NCBI GenBank assembly: GCA_973895155.1
Contig: OZ316892.1
Coordinates: forward strand, 26,970,001 to 27,034,000
Direction: 5' to 3'
Origin: Marsupella aquatica
Lineage: Eukaryota; Marchantiophyta
DNA: 64,000 nucleotides
Below, piece after piece: positions 1 to 12,771 of this stretch (positions are counted from its first letter, which is position 1; each line of letters begins with the position of its first letter). The notes beneath the pieces were generated by a model, which did not search any database, was not told the origin of the DNA, and saw only the letters and a program-made list of their open reading frames with translations. The translations under genes and the position numbers were made by a program.

Positions 1-330
1 CGATTCGTCAGCACTGTGCTTTTGTGAGGAAGGAAAAGCACAGAGGAGCAGCACGGTGAGGCGAGGTAATACCCGAGCTGAGATTCGTCGCTAATAATAA
101 AGCATAGACGTTCGTTGCGAGCTACAGCGTCCAGCGAAACATCATTGTTCTGGAACACCCTCAAGGTTCTCTCGATCATGGCCACGTCAGCACTTGGGGC
201 CGGTCCACTACCGTCATACGAACTCGTTGCACATGCAGCGAGAACTCCCTAACAAGGGTTTTTGGATTGGCTGCAGCAGAATTAGTCGGTGATCGGGGGG
301 AATTGGGGATTCCTGCCCTGTTGTGAAGTT
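1..330 (+). other. 5' flank of the ZW10 gene
   Basis: This stretch holds the presumed promoter and 5' leader of the gene starting at 331. No convincing TATA box or other regulatory site was seen. An in-frame upstream start-like GTG/ATG extension (from 289) is possible, but it adds residues without similarity to ZW10 N-termini. Confidence 0.4.
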
Positions 331-3300
331 ATGGGTATTCCAGTGGCTGATTCCACTCTGAGGGAGCTAATCCCTCGGTCTAATTCAGGGAGGCTGGATG
401 AGTCGGCTCCTCTTTCAGCCTCCGACGTGATCACTGTCCTGGAAAATATTAGGGCTCGATCCGAAGGAATTAAGAAAAAGGTTCAGAGGACAGTGACCAG
501 CTATCACGAAGATTTTCTACGTATAATCACACAATCAGATCAGGTTATTTTGAATGTTGAGAATGTGGCTGAGCACCTGAAAAGTGTGTTAGAGCTTGTA
601 GGTGAGAAAGAAGAAGTGGTTGTTCGTGAGGACATTGTAAGGTTTTTACCTCATGACAAAAGCATTTCCAAGACAATTGCTGGTGACGACAAGCATTCTG
701 AAGAAGGTGATAGCGGAGCTGGTGAAATGATTAGCAGAGCGCCGGTGGATGTGGAAATTTGCAATTTAGCGGCAGAAGTACAGGGACTAAGGAGCAAAGT
801 GAAGGAAAATGAGAAAGCTTTGGTTGTAGTGGAGACAATCTCTTCGTTACATAGCCTTATTTTGGCCACGGAGAGGAAATTTTTGCCAGGTCAGCTGGTT
901 GAAGCTGCCCAAGACATGGTAATTCTGCAGGAAAAATTAGGACTGAAGGATGGGCAACAAGAGGCTGGAAACCAGGATCAGGATGTCAAAGTCTTTGAAT
1001 TGCTACGAGAGGAGTGGTCGATTCGCTACAATACGGTATGCGAGTACTGTCCTCCTGGTTTTCCTATGTAACAGATTGACTTACTTAGTTTTGAGTAGGC
1101 AAAGCAGTCAGCTGACCATCTTGACGAAGGTTTTCAGCAGGGAAACTCACCAGCTGAAGATGCATTACAGCTCCTTTCTTGTACTGCTTTGACTCTGTTT
1201 ATACCAGTTGACAACGTTTATCTGATCTGCCGGTTAATATTGGATGCATGACAGCTTCTAGTTCTCTTGGACGACCTAGTTTCGAAAGCAATTGTCCTGG
1301 ACGAAAGAAAATCAGAATTGACAGTGATTCGACACGTTACAAGTGATATGGTGGTAAATGGTGTTGAGGCCGGGGCAGTCGATTTGTCGTCCATTCTGAC
1401 GGCCATGGATGTGAGTGACAGTGGCGAGTTTTCTGTCATGAATCAAAATGTCAAATGCCTGGATGCAGTTGGAACTTCCCTTTCTTAATTATCATATCAT
1501 GAATTGCATTGGAATGAACTATACGGATCGACTGACTGGCGTTATCAATCTGTTAGGGGTAACGGATCAATGTATTTTAAAGATAATTTGGATGAATGCC
1601 CTGGAAGGATGACTAGAGTTTATAGCTGATCAACACAGTGCTCGTCTCTACACTCTCTCAGGGAAAGGTTATCTTTCCTTTATTGTCTCATCTTTAAGTG
1701 TCAGCTTTATTAGGCTGCATTTTGATCGGCCACTATCCGATTGTGCTTGGTAATTGATCTCTCTATTTGGAGTTCGTCATGTGTCACTCACAATTTGTCC
1801 TTTGGACAGGTTCTGGGAGTGCTGGATGTCAGGCTTGCAAAGTTTGGAGATGCGATTGTCAAACATATTTTAAGTCCGCTCCTGAAGAATTCTCAGGGTG
1901 TAGTATCTACATTGTTGCTTGGATCTGGTGTTGGCTCCACACCAAGAAGTGTTTTGAAATGGAGCTTTGGGACTCAGGTATTTATCTGAAAGAATTACAG
2001 TCGTGATTTTTGTCCTTCGGTTGCAGCAGGGTAGCAAATGGTATGTGGTCACCAGGCGTTTGATTGGTAGCAAGAGTTTGAATTGCCGTTCTTTCATTAA
2101 CCTAATCAATCTTCACACCCGTGTGGTTAAATGTTTTGTGGTTTTCGTAACGTCCTATTCATGATGATCTGGGTTTTGGCATCCCAGAGTGCAGAAACTC
2201 TGCTGGAAAGCTTGTATCCAAAGATTGTTCAAGTCATCAAGTTTCTTAACGAGCACATCTTGGGCAATCATGATGGGCGAATGACAAGATTTGGGCGTAC
2301 ACTCTGGCCAAGACTTGCTGATGCCATTATTGCTGGCAGCCTTAGCAAGGTCCAGACTCGTTCATCTGAAATGCATTTTGTCCCGTTAGTTCAATAGCAA
2401 TGCATCCGAATAATTTTATTGTCGGACTGAATGATGCTTGATTTTAAATTCCTTACACAAATTATTCACGAACCTCTGACCTGTGTGTAAAGCCAATGAT
2501 GTTTGAGTCGAAGGTTCTGATACTTCTGTAAGGGGTGCAGGCGGTTCCAAATGAAACTTCGCAACTGAAAGACTTCGAGCACATTGCTGAAGTAACGACG
2601 AATTTTGAGAAAGAATTAGCAAATGAAGGCCTTATTGCCAACTTTGATTCTGCTAAAGGTGACAAATTGAGTATTTTCGCGTCAGAAGTGGAAGTTCACT
2701 TTGCTGAAAAAAGGAAGAAACTGATGTTAGCTAAAGTGAGAAGCTTACTCATGCAATCTGACTACAGTTTAGCAGTAAGTCCAAAAACCATCTAACACCT
2801 TCTGTCGCTAGTCTGCCATCGCTTTTTAGGATAGTTGCAGTGTCAACTTGAAACTCCATCCGCATGGAAGGAGGCCTTTCTGATGGTTAACTCTCTCGCG
2901 TACTTTTAGGTTGTTGTTTTGGTTGTGAAGTCCACTAAATACTAAAGTGCACTTTGATAAGCAACTTCAAAATGGTGATTGTTGTTTTTCCGTCATTTTA
3001 TAGAAAAGCAAATGGACGAACTTCAGTGAGGAGGAGTCCAACGCCGGTCCAGATCGTTCAATCTATCTCTTCCCAAACCCATGTGCTATCAGTCTCCTGG
3101 CCAGATCGCTGTTGGAAACGGTCCATGATATGCTCGAGGTAGGGAAATTTGTGATTGCACACATTCTTTTTTTCCTTTTCTGTTTTGTTTTGAGTGGTCT
3201 GCTGCTTGGTATTGACCAGCTTATACGAATACGGATTATATGTGTTTAGTAGTCAAATTTTCATCGAATTGCTACTCAGTTTTTATTCAGCCAGGTTTGT

Positions 3301-6300
3301 TTCACCTGAGACTCTGCTCAGTGACCAATTGGCAACGATGTCTTGCTCTTGCCATAGACAGGACTTTGCTCACTAATGGACATTTTTTGATGTGCACTCT
3401 TTCGGAAGGACTGTATATAGAGTTGATTTACAGACGTTTCTCTTGTGCAGGATGTCTGTCTCTCAACCCCCAGGACAGCCTTGGAGCTCTATCATGCGTC
3501 CCGAGATGCCATTTTTATGTATCGAGCAATCATCCCTCTCAAGGTTCATACAAACTAGTCCGTTTTTATGTTGTGAGCGTCACTGTGCTGCAGATGAAGC
3601 AGTTTGCGGGCATTGATTGTCATGCACAGGAAACAACATGGACTGCTTTGTCGGATCGTATATGATTACCGAGGAAAGCCCGTATTTTGTTGTTGCTTCC
3701 TGCAAGCCAGCACTCTATATCGTTCTGCTTATCAAGCTTTGGATTGCGCGGGTCTCTTGGAATGTGCAGCTTGGGGCGAGGTCAGACAGGTTGCAGGTTT
3801 CTGCCTTGTGTTACAATGACTCCCTCTATATTGCCCATGAAGTGCTTACTTTCAAGTATCAGGTCCGTTCTTAGAGAGGCTTACTGTCCCTTGTTGCAAG
3901 GGACCATGGACTGGGAGATCATTTATTTTGTTTTCTATTATTGTATGGGTAGGTTTTAAGGGCATAGTGGTTTTTCATGTGGTTCACAAATTTAGTTGAT
4001 CAACCTAACTGGTTATGTCATGATAGCCTTGTCGTTCCGTGCCCATCTAATTTCTTCTTACAAAATCATTCGGTGACTATGTAATGCAGTACCATGAAGA
4101 GTTGCCATCATCATTGCAGCCCGTGTTTACGTTTGTAGACCTGGTACCACTGTTTCGAAAGATGGCAGTGGAAGTTCTGGACAAACAAATCAAGGTTGTA
4201 GAGTCTGAAGTCATGAAGGTAATTAAGCAAGTCCAAAAAGGATTATTGAGCATTTGGGTTGCATTTGTCCTGAGATTCATTGCATAAAGTCCGTTTCATG
4301 GACTAAAGCATCAGCTGTACATGCCTCAGCTGTACAGAGCCTGGGTTTTCTAGTCCAAGCAAACAGGGCCGAACCACGTTTTAACTTTGAAATGCTCTTT
4401 TGATGCAAGTCATAGGTCTTTGGCTGCATGGCAATGGCAGAAATTTACCATGTAATTCATTATGATACTAATCACTGTGTCTTGTGAAAACTGAAGTGAA
4501 GTAGGTGCCTGTCAATGGACCACAAGATCCCTTTGTTTATCATGAGTGCGATGTTTATCATTGTTGCTGCAGATTCTTGATCAAGCCAACGGATTTGAAT
4601 ACACTCACGACGATAAGATGTTTCAACTTGCTCAACAAACTCTTGAAGAGGTGCATTATCAATCTAAGGGAAATTGAAGCCCTCAAGATGAGAAGTTGTG
4701 ACCTTTTCGGCTTAGCGAGGGTATTGGCTAGATTAGAAAGTTATTTCGCACAGGATCCTCACAATAGAAGCTTTGATGCTCATGGATCTTGGACTTTGCT
4801 GACGGTGTTACTTTGCCACATTGCAATGCCATGCAGGTGTTTGATACATTTGCAAACGTGGAGAAACAGTTATGGCCAGTTCTTGCTCATAACATATACT
4901 TGAAGGTGGTGGGGCGTTTGATAAACCTGGCAGCTGAGCGAATTATATCTGAAGTCGTTGCTATGAATGACATAAGTGTCCAAGAGACTGTTCAGGTCTG
5001 TATCTTTGATATTCTTGTCAGATCAAATCAAAGCTCACAATTTAAAGCTTGAATGAGTAGCGCGTGGTATTCTTCAGATAAGCATTACTAACGAGTCCGT
5101 TTCGAAAGAAACGAGTAGATGGCCAGGAATTGAGGTTGAAAGTATGTTATATCGACATCGTTGACAATATCAGAAATGGTTGTCCAAAGTCCCCGTATCC
5201 AAGCTTTTAATAGTAACATTCAAGCACAGGCAGTTTTAAATAAAATTAGCATGTGAAATCTTGGATAGGTCTCCAACCACAATCTGGAGGCTAAGCAGAA
5301 GAGGTATTCAATTTCAATGTAAGCGCTCATTGAAACAAAGAGGTGCTGGCTTGCATCTGCTGATCGGGCCTTGCGTGGAGATGGTAGATGAGGCCAAAAT
5401 CTGTTGTATTTGTTTCATGGCTAGGAAACTTTCTCACTGTAGTCGTTTCTCTCCTTTGAGTGCTGACTGTACATACTTTTTGACTTGGCAGCTTCAGAAG
5501 CTTTTGCGCATGGTTCAAGATAAATGTCCAGTCTTCCTGTCCCCAGCAGCTGTTGGTGTTTCTGCAATAGAGCAAATTGAAGAAGAGGCACTGGAGAATT
5601 CGGTTACTGCGTGGCGGAAGCTAAAGATTCTTACTAGTAGGGGACCTTGATCCTGGACGCCATACCTTGTCAAACTGTTACATTTGCTCACGTTAATCAA
5701 AGCTCACATTGAGTAGTTGCTGAGCTCTCCTTTGAAAGCACCCTTTTCCCTTACAATCCTTGCTGAGAATACATTTCAATCCGACAAAGTGCATGGACTG
5801 CATGCCTCTTTTCAGATTTCTGTAGTTAGAGGCTCTCTTAGTATGGTCAATATTTCAAGGTTGACAAGCATGGTTGTTGTGCATCTGCAGAGTTACTGGA
5901 GATGTCTTTAGTATCCATTAACCAGGCATGGGAGAATGGAGAGTTATCTTCTGCTGGATTTGCTCCGTTTGAGGTACGCGCCTACACCATCGTATCTCCT
6001 TTCCTTCTGGTAAAGGTTATCCAAGGTGGAGTTGCACTGCTGTTTGACATCTAGCTGTGGTAAGCTAACATGAGGCACATTTCCGTCAAGAATGGTTTGT
6101 ATGGATCTACTGTACCTTCCGGGTCGCGGCTATCTATGCTGTGCTGGTAATTGGGAATGTATTTCTGTTGATGGGAATAATTCGATGATCATAAGTGCTG
6201 AGCTGGGACTACCCCACAAGCTAGCAGAACAGATTACAGTCACGCAAGACAATTGAATGTTTGACAGTGAAATTATAAGACAAGCTGGATTTTCTTATGT

Positions 6301-6477
6301 CAGTATGTTATCTAATAAGCCACGCTAGGTCTCCAACGTCTGACTTATCATGGATCGGTCTCCTCACACTTCCGCATGGATGGTCTCTGACAGGTACAAA
6401 GACTGGTGAGGGCAATATTTTCTGCGACACCCTTGAGGGAGGAATGCCTGCAAAGGATAGGATCGTCATCTAGATAG
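331..6477 (+). CDS. ZW10: ZW10-type protein (centromere/kinetochore protein ZW10, MIP1-like), 14 exons
   Basis: In the family, ZW10 is a subunit of the NRZ/Dsl1 tethering complex for Golgi-to-ER vesicles, and in animals of the RZZ kinetochore complex; the plant protein is also known as MIP1. Exons by splice-site reading: 331-1035, 1255-1410, 1810-1977, 2188-2349, 2541-2774, 3004-3138, 3451-3543, 3797-3862, 4090-4218, 4573-4650, 4837-4995, 5492-5636, 5891-5973, 6394-6477. All introns are GT-AG. All are phase 0 except the one after exon 12, which is phase 1, and the frame stays open to a TAG at 6475-6477. The product is about 798 residues, slightly longer than I recall for plant ZW10. Plant-family segments can be recognised: PLSASDV near the N-terminus, the DVCLSTPRTALELYHASRDA stretch in exon 7, QLWPVLAHN in exon 11 and TPLREECLQRI at the C-terminus. 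The start at 331 is chosen because MGIPVADSTLRELI aligns with the plant N-terminus. Recognition is from memory of the family; the gene looks intact. Confidence 0.9.
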
Positions 6478-8816
6478 AAGATAGCTGTACAGTAGCCATC
6501 GGGACCCCAATTCTTGTTTTGGTTCAGTATCGCTCAAGGTTTTAGGGTCGCCCTTACGGACCCGAGCTACCGGCAGGCTACACAGTAAGTATTGCATCCA
6601 ACGTGGACGTAAACATTGCGGGTGAGTCACCAATAGTCATGTTCGCAGGTCAGCCGGTCGAGTCAATATATTCTGTAACACATACTATGCTATCTAATGT
6701 AGAAAACAGTCCATTATCAGTTTCTTAGTGGACAAGGGGGAGTCAAAGACCTTGCACTTTACTCTCCTGACGAAACTTTCAGCTTCCAATTTCTTCTCTA
6801 ACGAATGATCGATCAAATTTCACCGTTCAAATGAGTACATAGAATTGAAGGAATCAAGGAGACTATTTTGGTAGACCGGGTTTTTCTAGTGACATGTCAT
6901 GACAATATCAAATCGTTCGGAAACCTAGGCGAAGGAGAGAAGCATATGTCAATTCCTCTGCAGGAAAACATTCCAACGTGAAAGAAGTCATCATATAGCA
7001 TGCTCATCCTGGAACATGCTTTATTTTTTGTCTTGTAGTGATATTAAGTGAACAAAATTAAAGAGTAAGACTAGAATACATATTAAATATGAATGAAACT
7101 AAATAATATAAATAAAATACATATAATAAAAGCACATAGTGACCAATAGAAAGTATAATTTTATTACATAAAATTGTTATGAGTTGCACAATGAAATCGA
7201 ATAATATAAATAAAGCACATATAATAAAAGCACATAGTGACCAATGGAAAGTACAATTTTATTACACAAAGATATTACGAATTGTGCACGTATTTCAGTG
7301 TGTTTTATTAATGACTCTTATTCAATAAAAACTATAAACTTAGAAAAGAAAGTCACAAGGAGAGCACACCTATTTCAGTGTGTTTTATTAATGATTCTTA
7401 TTCAATAAAAACCATAAACTTAGGAAAGAAAGTCACAAGGGGAACTTATAGCATGCTCATCTTAGAATATGCTTTATTTTTTGTCTTGTAGTGATATTAA
7501 GTGGACAAAATTAAAGAGTAAGACTAAAATACATATTAAATGTGAATGAAATTAAATAATATAAATAAAGTACATGCAATAAAAGCACATAGTGACCAAT
7601 GGAAAGTATAATTTTATTACATAAAATTGTTACAAGTTGTACAATGAAATCGAATAATATAAATAAAGCACATGTAATAACCAATGGAAAGTATAATTTT
7701 ATTACATAAAATTGTTACGAGTTGTACAATGAAATCGAATAATATAAATAAAGCACATGTAATAAAAGCACATAGTGACCAATGGAAAATATAATTTTAT
7801 TATACAAAGATCCTATGAGTTGTGCACTTATTTCAGTGTGTTTTATTAATGACTCTTATTCAATAAAAATCATAAACTTAAGAAAGAAAGCCACAAGGGG
7901 AGTACACGTATTTCAGTGTGTTTTATTAATGACTCTTATTCAATAAAAACCATAAACTTAGGAAAGAAAGCCACAAGGGGAGCTTAAGACAGGATGTGCT
8001 GACATTTCTTAGAATCATTCCTCTCACTCATGAGTATACTTAAAAGCTGTAGAAAATGAAGCCCTTAGTTTCTCTCTAGGACTTAACAAATTATAGAAAT
8101 TAAGGGGTTGCCAAAATAAATTCAAAACACTATAGAATACCAAAAATTTAAAGGGTTCCAAAAATGAATTAAAATTCTATGTGATACAAAGGATGCCCCA
8201 TGTTAAGGTACATTCAAATAAAAATTCATGATACACAAATATGAATAAGACAAAACATGAGAGTTGGATTCACAGCAGCTTCAAAAATTAATCGCAATAG
8301 ACTTCATATCGGGGTGGGGAAAATGAGAAGACCTGAAGTTCAGAATATCATCGCAATGTACCATAATTGGTGAGAAAATGAAACGTCATTGCATTCCTTA
8401 GATAACAGCATTACCCGTAAAAAGTAAAGAGAGCATCCAGACGTCTACATGCCCCCCACTCTGTACATTAACCCGTTCGGAGGAATACAGAGAAAAACGA
8501 CGCCCAAAGTAGCGCAAATTTGGATGAGGCATCCCTCTGAAGCGCTATCTACTCTGCCCATTCACCGCGCGGCTAAAAATTGATCCCGGTCTACTCCCCA
8601 CGCCGATATGACCATCAGTACACCCACTGTTAAGGGTGTTACCATCAGCACTCCAGTTTAAACTGATGCACTAGGGGACCTGCGCACAAAAAGAGCGGAC
8701 GGAAAATCAGGAATGGGGGTTTGAGCGCTGATATGAACCTCAAAACCAATCCACCGGGATAAGAACAGGAAGATATTTCAACCCCAAAACCGTAAAGTAG
8801 GCTTACCTGAGCCTTC
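6478..8816. other. Intergenic region, AT-rich
   Basis: It begins with the ZW10 3' untranslated region. No coding sequence can be supported here. Its main content is the repeat block at 6995-7990, described separately. 8000-8800 shows nothing recognisable. Confidence 0.5.
6995..7990. repeat. Complex direct-repeat block
   Basis: A segment opening with ATAGCATGCTCAT starts at 6995 and again at 7448. Within each copy, an 80-bp unit opening with TATTTCAGTG is present twice in tandem (7291 and 7371; 7829 and 7909). A third repeated phrase, GACCAATGGAAAGTATAATT or close variants, recurs between them. The organisation suggests a roughly 450-540 bp duplication with internal expansions. No terminal inverted repeats were found, so its class is undetermined. 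Confidence 0.75.
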
Positions 8817-9747
8817 TTACTGACTAACTGGGTCGTCGACAGTGCTCTTGCTCTCCAAATCGCAGGTCTTGATGCACTGCTGGGTAGCAGCACAAAGCCG
8901 ACACCTGAAATTCCATAGGTTTTCTTCAGTGCATTGAAACAACATCCGATATTCGTAAATGCGGTGCAAAACTGACATCAAGATAACAAACGAAGGGAAA
9001 CGAGACAATACCTGTTCGGACTGAAGCACAAGGCGTGAAGAATGTCACCGGCATCCAAGGAATAGAGCCTCTTTCCCTCAGCAAGATCCCAGAGCATGGT
9101 GACTCAGTCCTTGCCACCGCTGGCGCACAGCAAACCATCGGGACTAGCAGCCCAAGGTGTTGACGTAGCCAGGATGTCCCGAGAGACTGGCGCGGATCTT
9201 GCAGTTGGTCAATTTCCATACCTTCCCTATCTTATCCCATCATCCAGAAACAATCAAGGGGTTGTTCGTCACAGGCAAGAAACACACGCAACTCACCATC
9301 CGTTGTGGGCATCCAAATCCTGAATGGCGTACTTGCACTCCCCGAGAGTGTTCCACAACTTGATGGTCTTGTCCTGAGACCCGGATTCAATCTGCCTATT
9401 ATCCACAGAGAAAGTCACGGACAACACATCCTTGGTGTGGCCGATAACCTACTGGTCGTCGTTCCGGTGTTCAGATCCCACAACCTGAGAGTCCCGTCAC
9501 ACGACCCGGACAGAGCGAACTGCCCATTGGACGAGATTACCACATCCTCCATAGAGTATGCGTGGCCCGTCAATCGTCTCCTGGCGTAGCCGTAGCTCCC
9601 CTCCTGGGAGTCAGCCTTCCAGACGATGATGCTTTTGTCTCTCGACAAGGAGAGATTCAAGTCCGGATTGTCGAGCGGGCAGGCGATGGCCGTCACCCAT
9701 CCTGCGTGCCTCTTCAACACTCCGCGAAGAACGAGAGTCTCCGCTAT
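8817..9747 (-). pseudogene. RACK1: RACK1 (WD40 G-beta-like) pseudogene, intron retained
   Basis: RACK1 is a seven-blade WD40 scaffold on the 40S ribosome. Read on the minus strand from 9747, the N-terminus (AETLVLRG), the repeats with [24 protein letters not shown] and [19 protein letters not shown], and the C-terminal DLESKSTVDD are unmistakable. The expected start ATG is ATA at 9747-9745. A missing base near 9445 shifts the frame from the third WD repeat, and several stops follow. A GT-AG intron of 107 bp remains at 9011-8905, just before RCRLCAATQQ, where I recall plant RACK1 genes having an intron. This is therefore a DNA-level duplicate, not a processed retrocopy. A functional parent gene must lie elsewhere. 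Confidence 0.88.
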
Positions 9748-10725
9748 AGCAACGATCACAAAGAAAACCTTCGACCAAAACCCTGGAGTTGGGAACGAAG
9801 TAGGAAGGGAGGGCCGGCTTACATTCGGTGTACAGTGCTCGCGTACAGGGTACTGTAATTTGTAACAAAGGCACATTATTAGTGACGTGTTTCTCGCGAC
9901 AGAAGTCAATAAAGGCCTCCAATAGAATAGTGACGTGTTGCTCATGGCAGTCTTTATTAGGGGCGAAACATTAATGAGCCTACATCTTTATTAGGGGCAA
10001 AACATTAATGAGCCTAGAGAGTACTCCAATTCTCGCGACAGTCTTTATTAGGGGCGAAACATTAATGAGCCTAGAGAGAACTCCAATTATCGCGGCAGTC
10101 TTTATTAGGGGTGAAACATTAATGAGCCTACAGAGTACTCCAATAGGCGAAGGACGTGTTTGCTATAGGTGATTGGGGCAAACATTCACACTTACAATAT
10201 TATTCTGGTTAAGGGTGATCTTAGGAGTACTTTACAAGATATTAGTGCCACTTGGGAGTTTTTTTCACCTAAGCAAACTGGAGGGCTATTGCACACATCA
10301 AATATAGTGTCCCCGGGCTAAAAGCATTTTTTGAATCCTTTTATTGTCCCCAAGATCTTGGAAAGCCAAGTGCAGCCAATGGTGCCAGATTAATTGACTA
10401 AACGACAGATTGAGGACCCACTCCACTTAAATGGCACGTAATCTTTGGCTAAAGTCTTTGTAATTGTGAGAAGAGAATATCTTATGAAGGACTTGTGGGC
10501 CCCTTTTTAATGCAAATGAATTAAAATAGAAATGGACCAAGAGGCCAGAAGAAGAGACCACCAAGAGAGGTGGTCTAAAATCTAGGACAAAAGAGTGCTC
10601 CACATAAGCAAAAATGGGGCCCCACTGCATTCCATGTAGGATTGGTGATAGGTTTGGTTGAAAGTGCCCCCAACCTTTTGTAAAGCAAACAACAACAGTT
10701 TCTCTCAAATTGGTTTCGCAATATT
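9748..10725. other. Intergenic region with a short tandem repeat
   Basis: Apart from the repeat at 9952-10143 nothing is recognisable. The minus-strand frames here extend the RACK1 pseudogene upstream but show no RACK1-like sequence. Confidence 0.4.
9952..10143. repeat. Minisatellite, about 57-bp unit, four copies
   Basis: The unit begins CTTTATTAGGGGCGAAACAT and contains TTAATGAGCCTA and a tail like GAGAGTACTCCAATTCTCGC. Copies start at 9952, 9986, 10043 and 10100. The first spacing is 34 bp (a truncated unit) and the others are 57 bp. Confidence 0.85.
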
Positions 10726-11594
10726 ATGTGTGTGAAGTGGGAGGGTTGGTCGGGCAAGATCATCTGCATAGTCACGCTTCCTAGAGACTCAACTCTCGTA
10801 GATGTGCGTAGAGAAATCAGGCCTTGCCTGCCTATGGGGAAGGAGTGTTTCGCCTTTTTGATGCCCGGCAAACCAGAGGATATCGAAGAGGTAAGACCAT
10901 TGCCACGGTTGCTGGAGTCGAGAAAATGCCTAGAGTTGCTGCCATTTCAACAATATAGTGAGAATCACAAATTGGTTGCTCTACGACATTTCGAGGTAAG
11001 TTCAGGATGTTGGGTTTATCAGCTTTATCCTTTTGTATGTTGGGTTGATCAACTTTACCCTTTTGTATGCTCAAGGCAAAGAACGGAACTCAATTCTCAT
11101 CTCGGTTTTTTATCTGTAGGAGACGGACAGAGAAGCGATTGGTTTGGGATTACTGATAGAGGAAGACAAACTGATAGAGGAAGACAAATCGGATCATTTT
11201 GAATTCGATAGATTTGACTTATTTCTCGTAGGTTGTCCTCGTCGCCAATCCGACAAGTGGTACAACTCAGACTGAAAAATTATTAGAAGCTATGGCTCGT
11301 GGGGCTGGAGTCAATGAAAGCCAATTGCGAGAGGAAGGTGGTGCAGTTGTCGAAGGAGTGAATTTGCCGGAGGATGTGGTTGAAAATATTATTTCGAGGA
11401 TAACTTTTCCATCTATTTTTATAGCTCCTCGCCTATCCAAATCCTGGAACACAAAGTTCTCATGTTCAACGTCATTTCAGCAACTGTTGGCCGAGAGATC
11501 CAAACTTTGGGAGATTTCATTCTGCCCGGTCTTTCCAACGATGACAGATCATGATTTTGCTTGGAATAACATTGAATGTTGTAGTTTGCTATGA
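10726..11594 (+). CDS. F-box protein, 5' part (split gene)
   Basis: F-box proteins are substrate adaptors of SCF ubiquitin ligases. The F-box is seen at about 11361-11450: LPEDVVENIISRI, then SIFIAPRLSKSWN. Upstream, a 90-codon exon at 10726-10995 ends at a good GTAAGT donor. A second candidate exon begins after TTATCTGTAG at 11120, and the F-box frame opens after an AG at 11231. The internal donor between these last two is not clear. I do not recognise the N-terminal exon (GKIICIVTLPRDSTLVDVRR), which may be a ubiquitin-like fold. The frame ends at 11594 just where repeat-rich DNA starts, and an F-box-type C-terminal half resumes at about 15900. I infer that one gene was broken by an insertion; two separate genes remain possible. 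Confidence 0.55.
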
Positions 11595-11599
11595 AGAAC

Positions 11600-12771
11600 C
11601 AAAAACACACTTAAAGGTCTCCAAACTCAGTATTCATTCCCGTAAAGAACAAGATGGGGTTGGTTTGATAGATTTAAACAATAATAAAGAACTAAAAATG
11701 TTTTTCACACATAGTAATCAAGTTTGATTACTTTAATAAGGTATTTTGAAGATCGCTCCACAGCGGTGAGTAGTTTTCAATGATAACTCAGCATCATGTA
11801 AACATAAATTAATGAAAAGGGAATGATTAACAAAATACAAGAAAAAATATCTTAAAGTATGCTAAGGAAGTCTGGAATAGACCAAGGTTGCTCCTTAGAC
11901 ATAAGTCAAAATGAAAAGACTTAAGGATTCAAATCCATATTGCTTTTCAGATCTAAACTGCTTACTAGAGTACCTTTTAAAATGCCTTCAACATGTCTTA
12001 TCTTTTCTTTCTAAATGGTACTCAGATAAGATCTAAAAGGTAGCTACTTCAACATTTAGATGGTACTAAACAACATGAAAGAAAATCCATCAATTTCAAA
12101 TAAGACTTAAACTCAGTGAGTTAACTTCAAGAACTCAAGAGATTGTAATGAGTCACCAATAAGGAATCTATCATTACAACTCGAAAGATTTGCACAAAAG
12201 GAATTTTACTTCCTGTGTTTATAATCATAGGTAAAAACACAAGAAGGAGGTAAGTCTCTCCAAATGTTAAACCTGATCTCAAACTCATAGATTCATGATC
12301 AACTAGTTTAACACAAGGAAAAGGCAAAAATACATAACTTAACCATAAACTACAGTAGTGGTGGAGGGGTCTATAGTAAAAACCTACAGGGTAAGAGATC
12401 ATAGGGTCGAAGAGACATGTCTCTTCATACTCCTCAAAAAGTCAAAATAGCAATTCAGTAAGTGAAAAGCCGGGAAATGGCTAAGTAAGAACCCGTAAAC
12501 CCTTAAAAGCGTAAAACCGTAAACTCATAAAAGCGTAAGAGCGTAAAGGCGTAATCCGGTAAATGCGATAGACTTAAAGACTTAGCAAATTCAACTATTT
12601 TTAACTTTCTACTCCTGGCTCATAAAATTCTGAAATTTTGCCAGCAGGTTTTCCTAGGTATAGACTATATACTAAAGAAGTCTTATAGCGTTTAAAACTC
12701 TATAACACATTTTGAAAAATAGGGAAAGATGCACTATTCTTAAAACTAACTAAAAACACTTAGATTCTGCC
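11600..12771. other. Non-coding left flank of the probable transposon
   Basis: No gene can be supported. The sequence is AT-rich up to the CGTAA cluster near 12500. Confidence 0.35.
12481..12566. repeat. Cluster of GCGTAA/CGTAAA words, left
   Basis: About ten copies of CGTAA (often GCGTAAA, CCGTAAA or GCGTAAG) occur in under 90 bp, all in the same orientation. The matching cluster is at 15661-15766, on the far side of the decayed ORFs. Confidence 0.75.
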
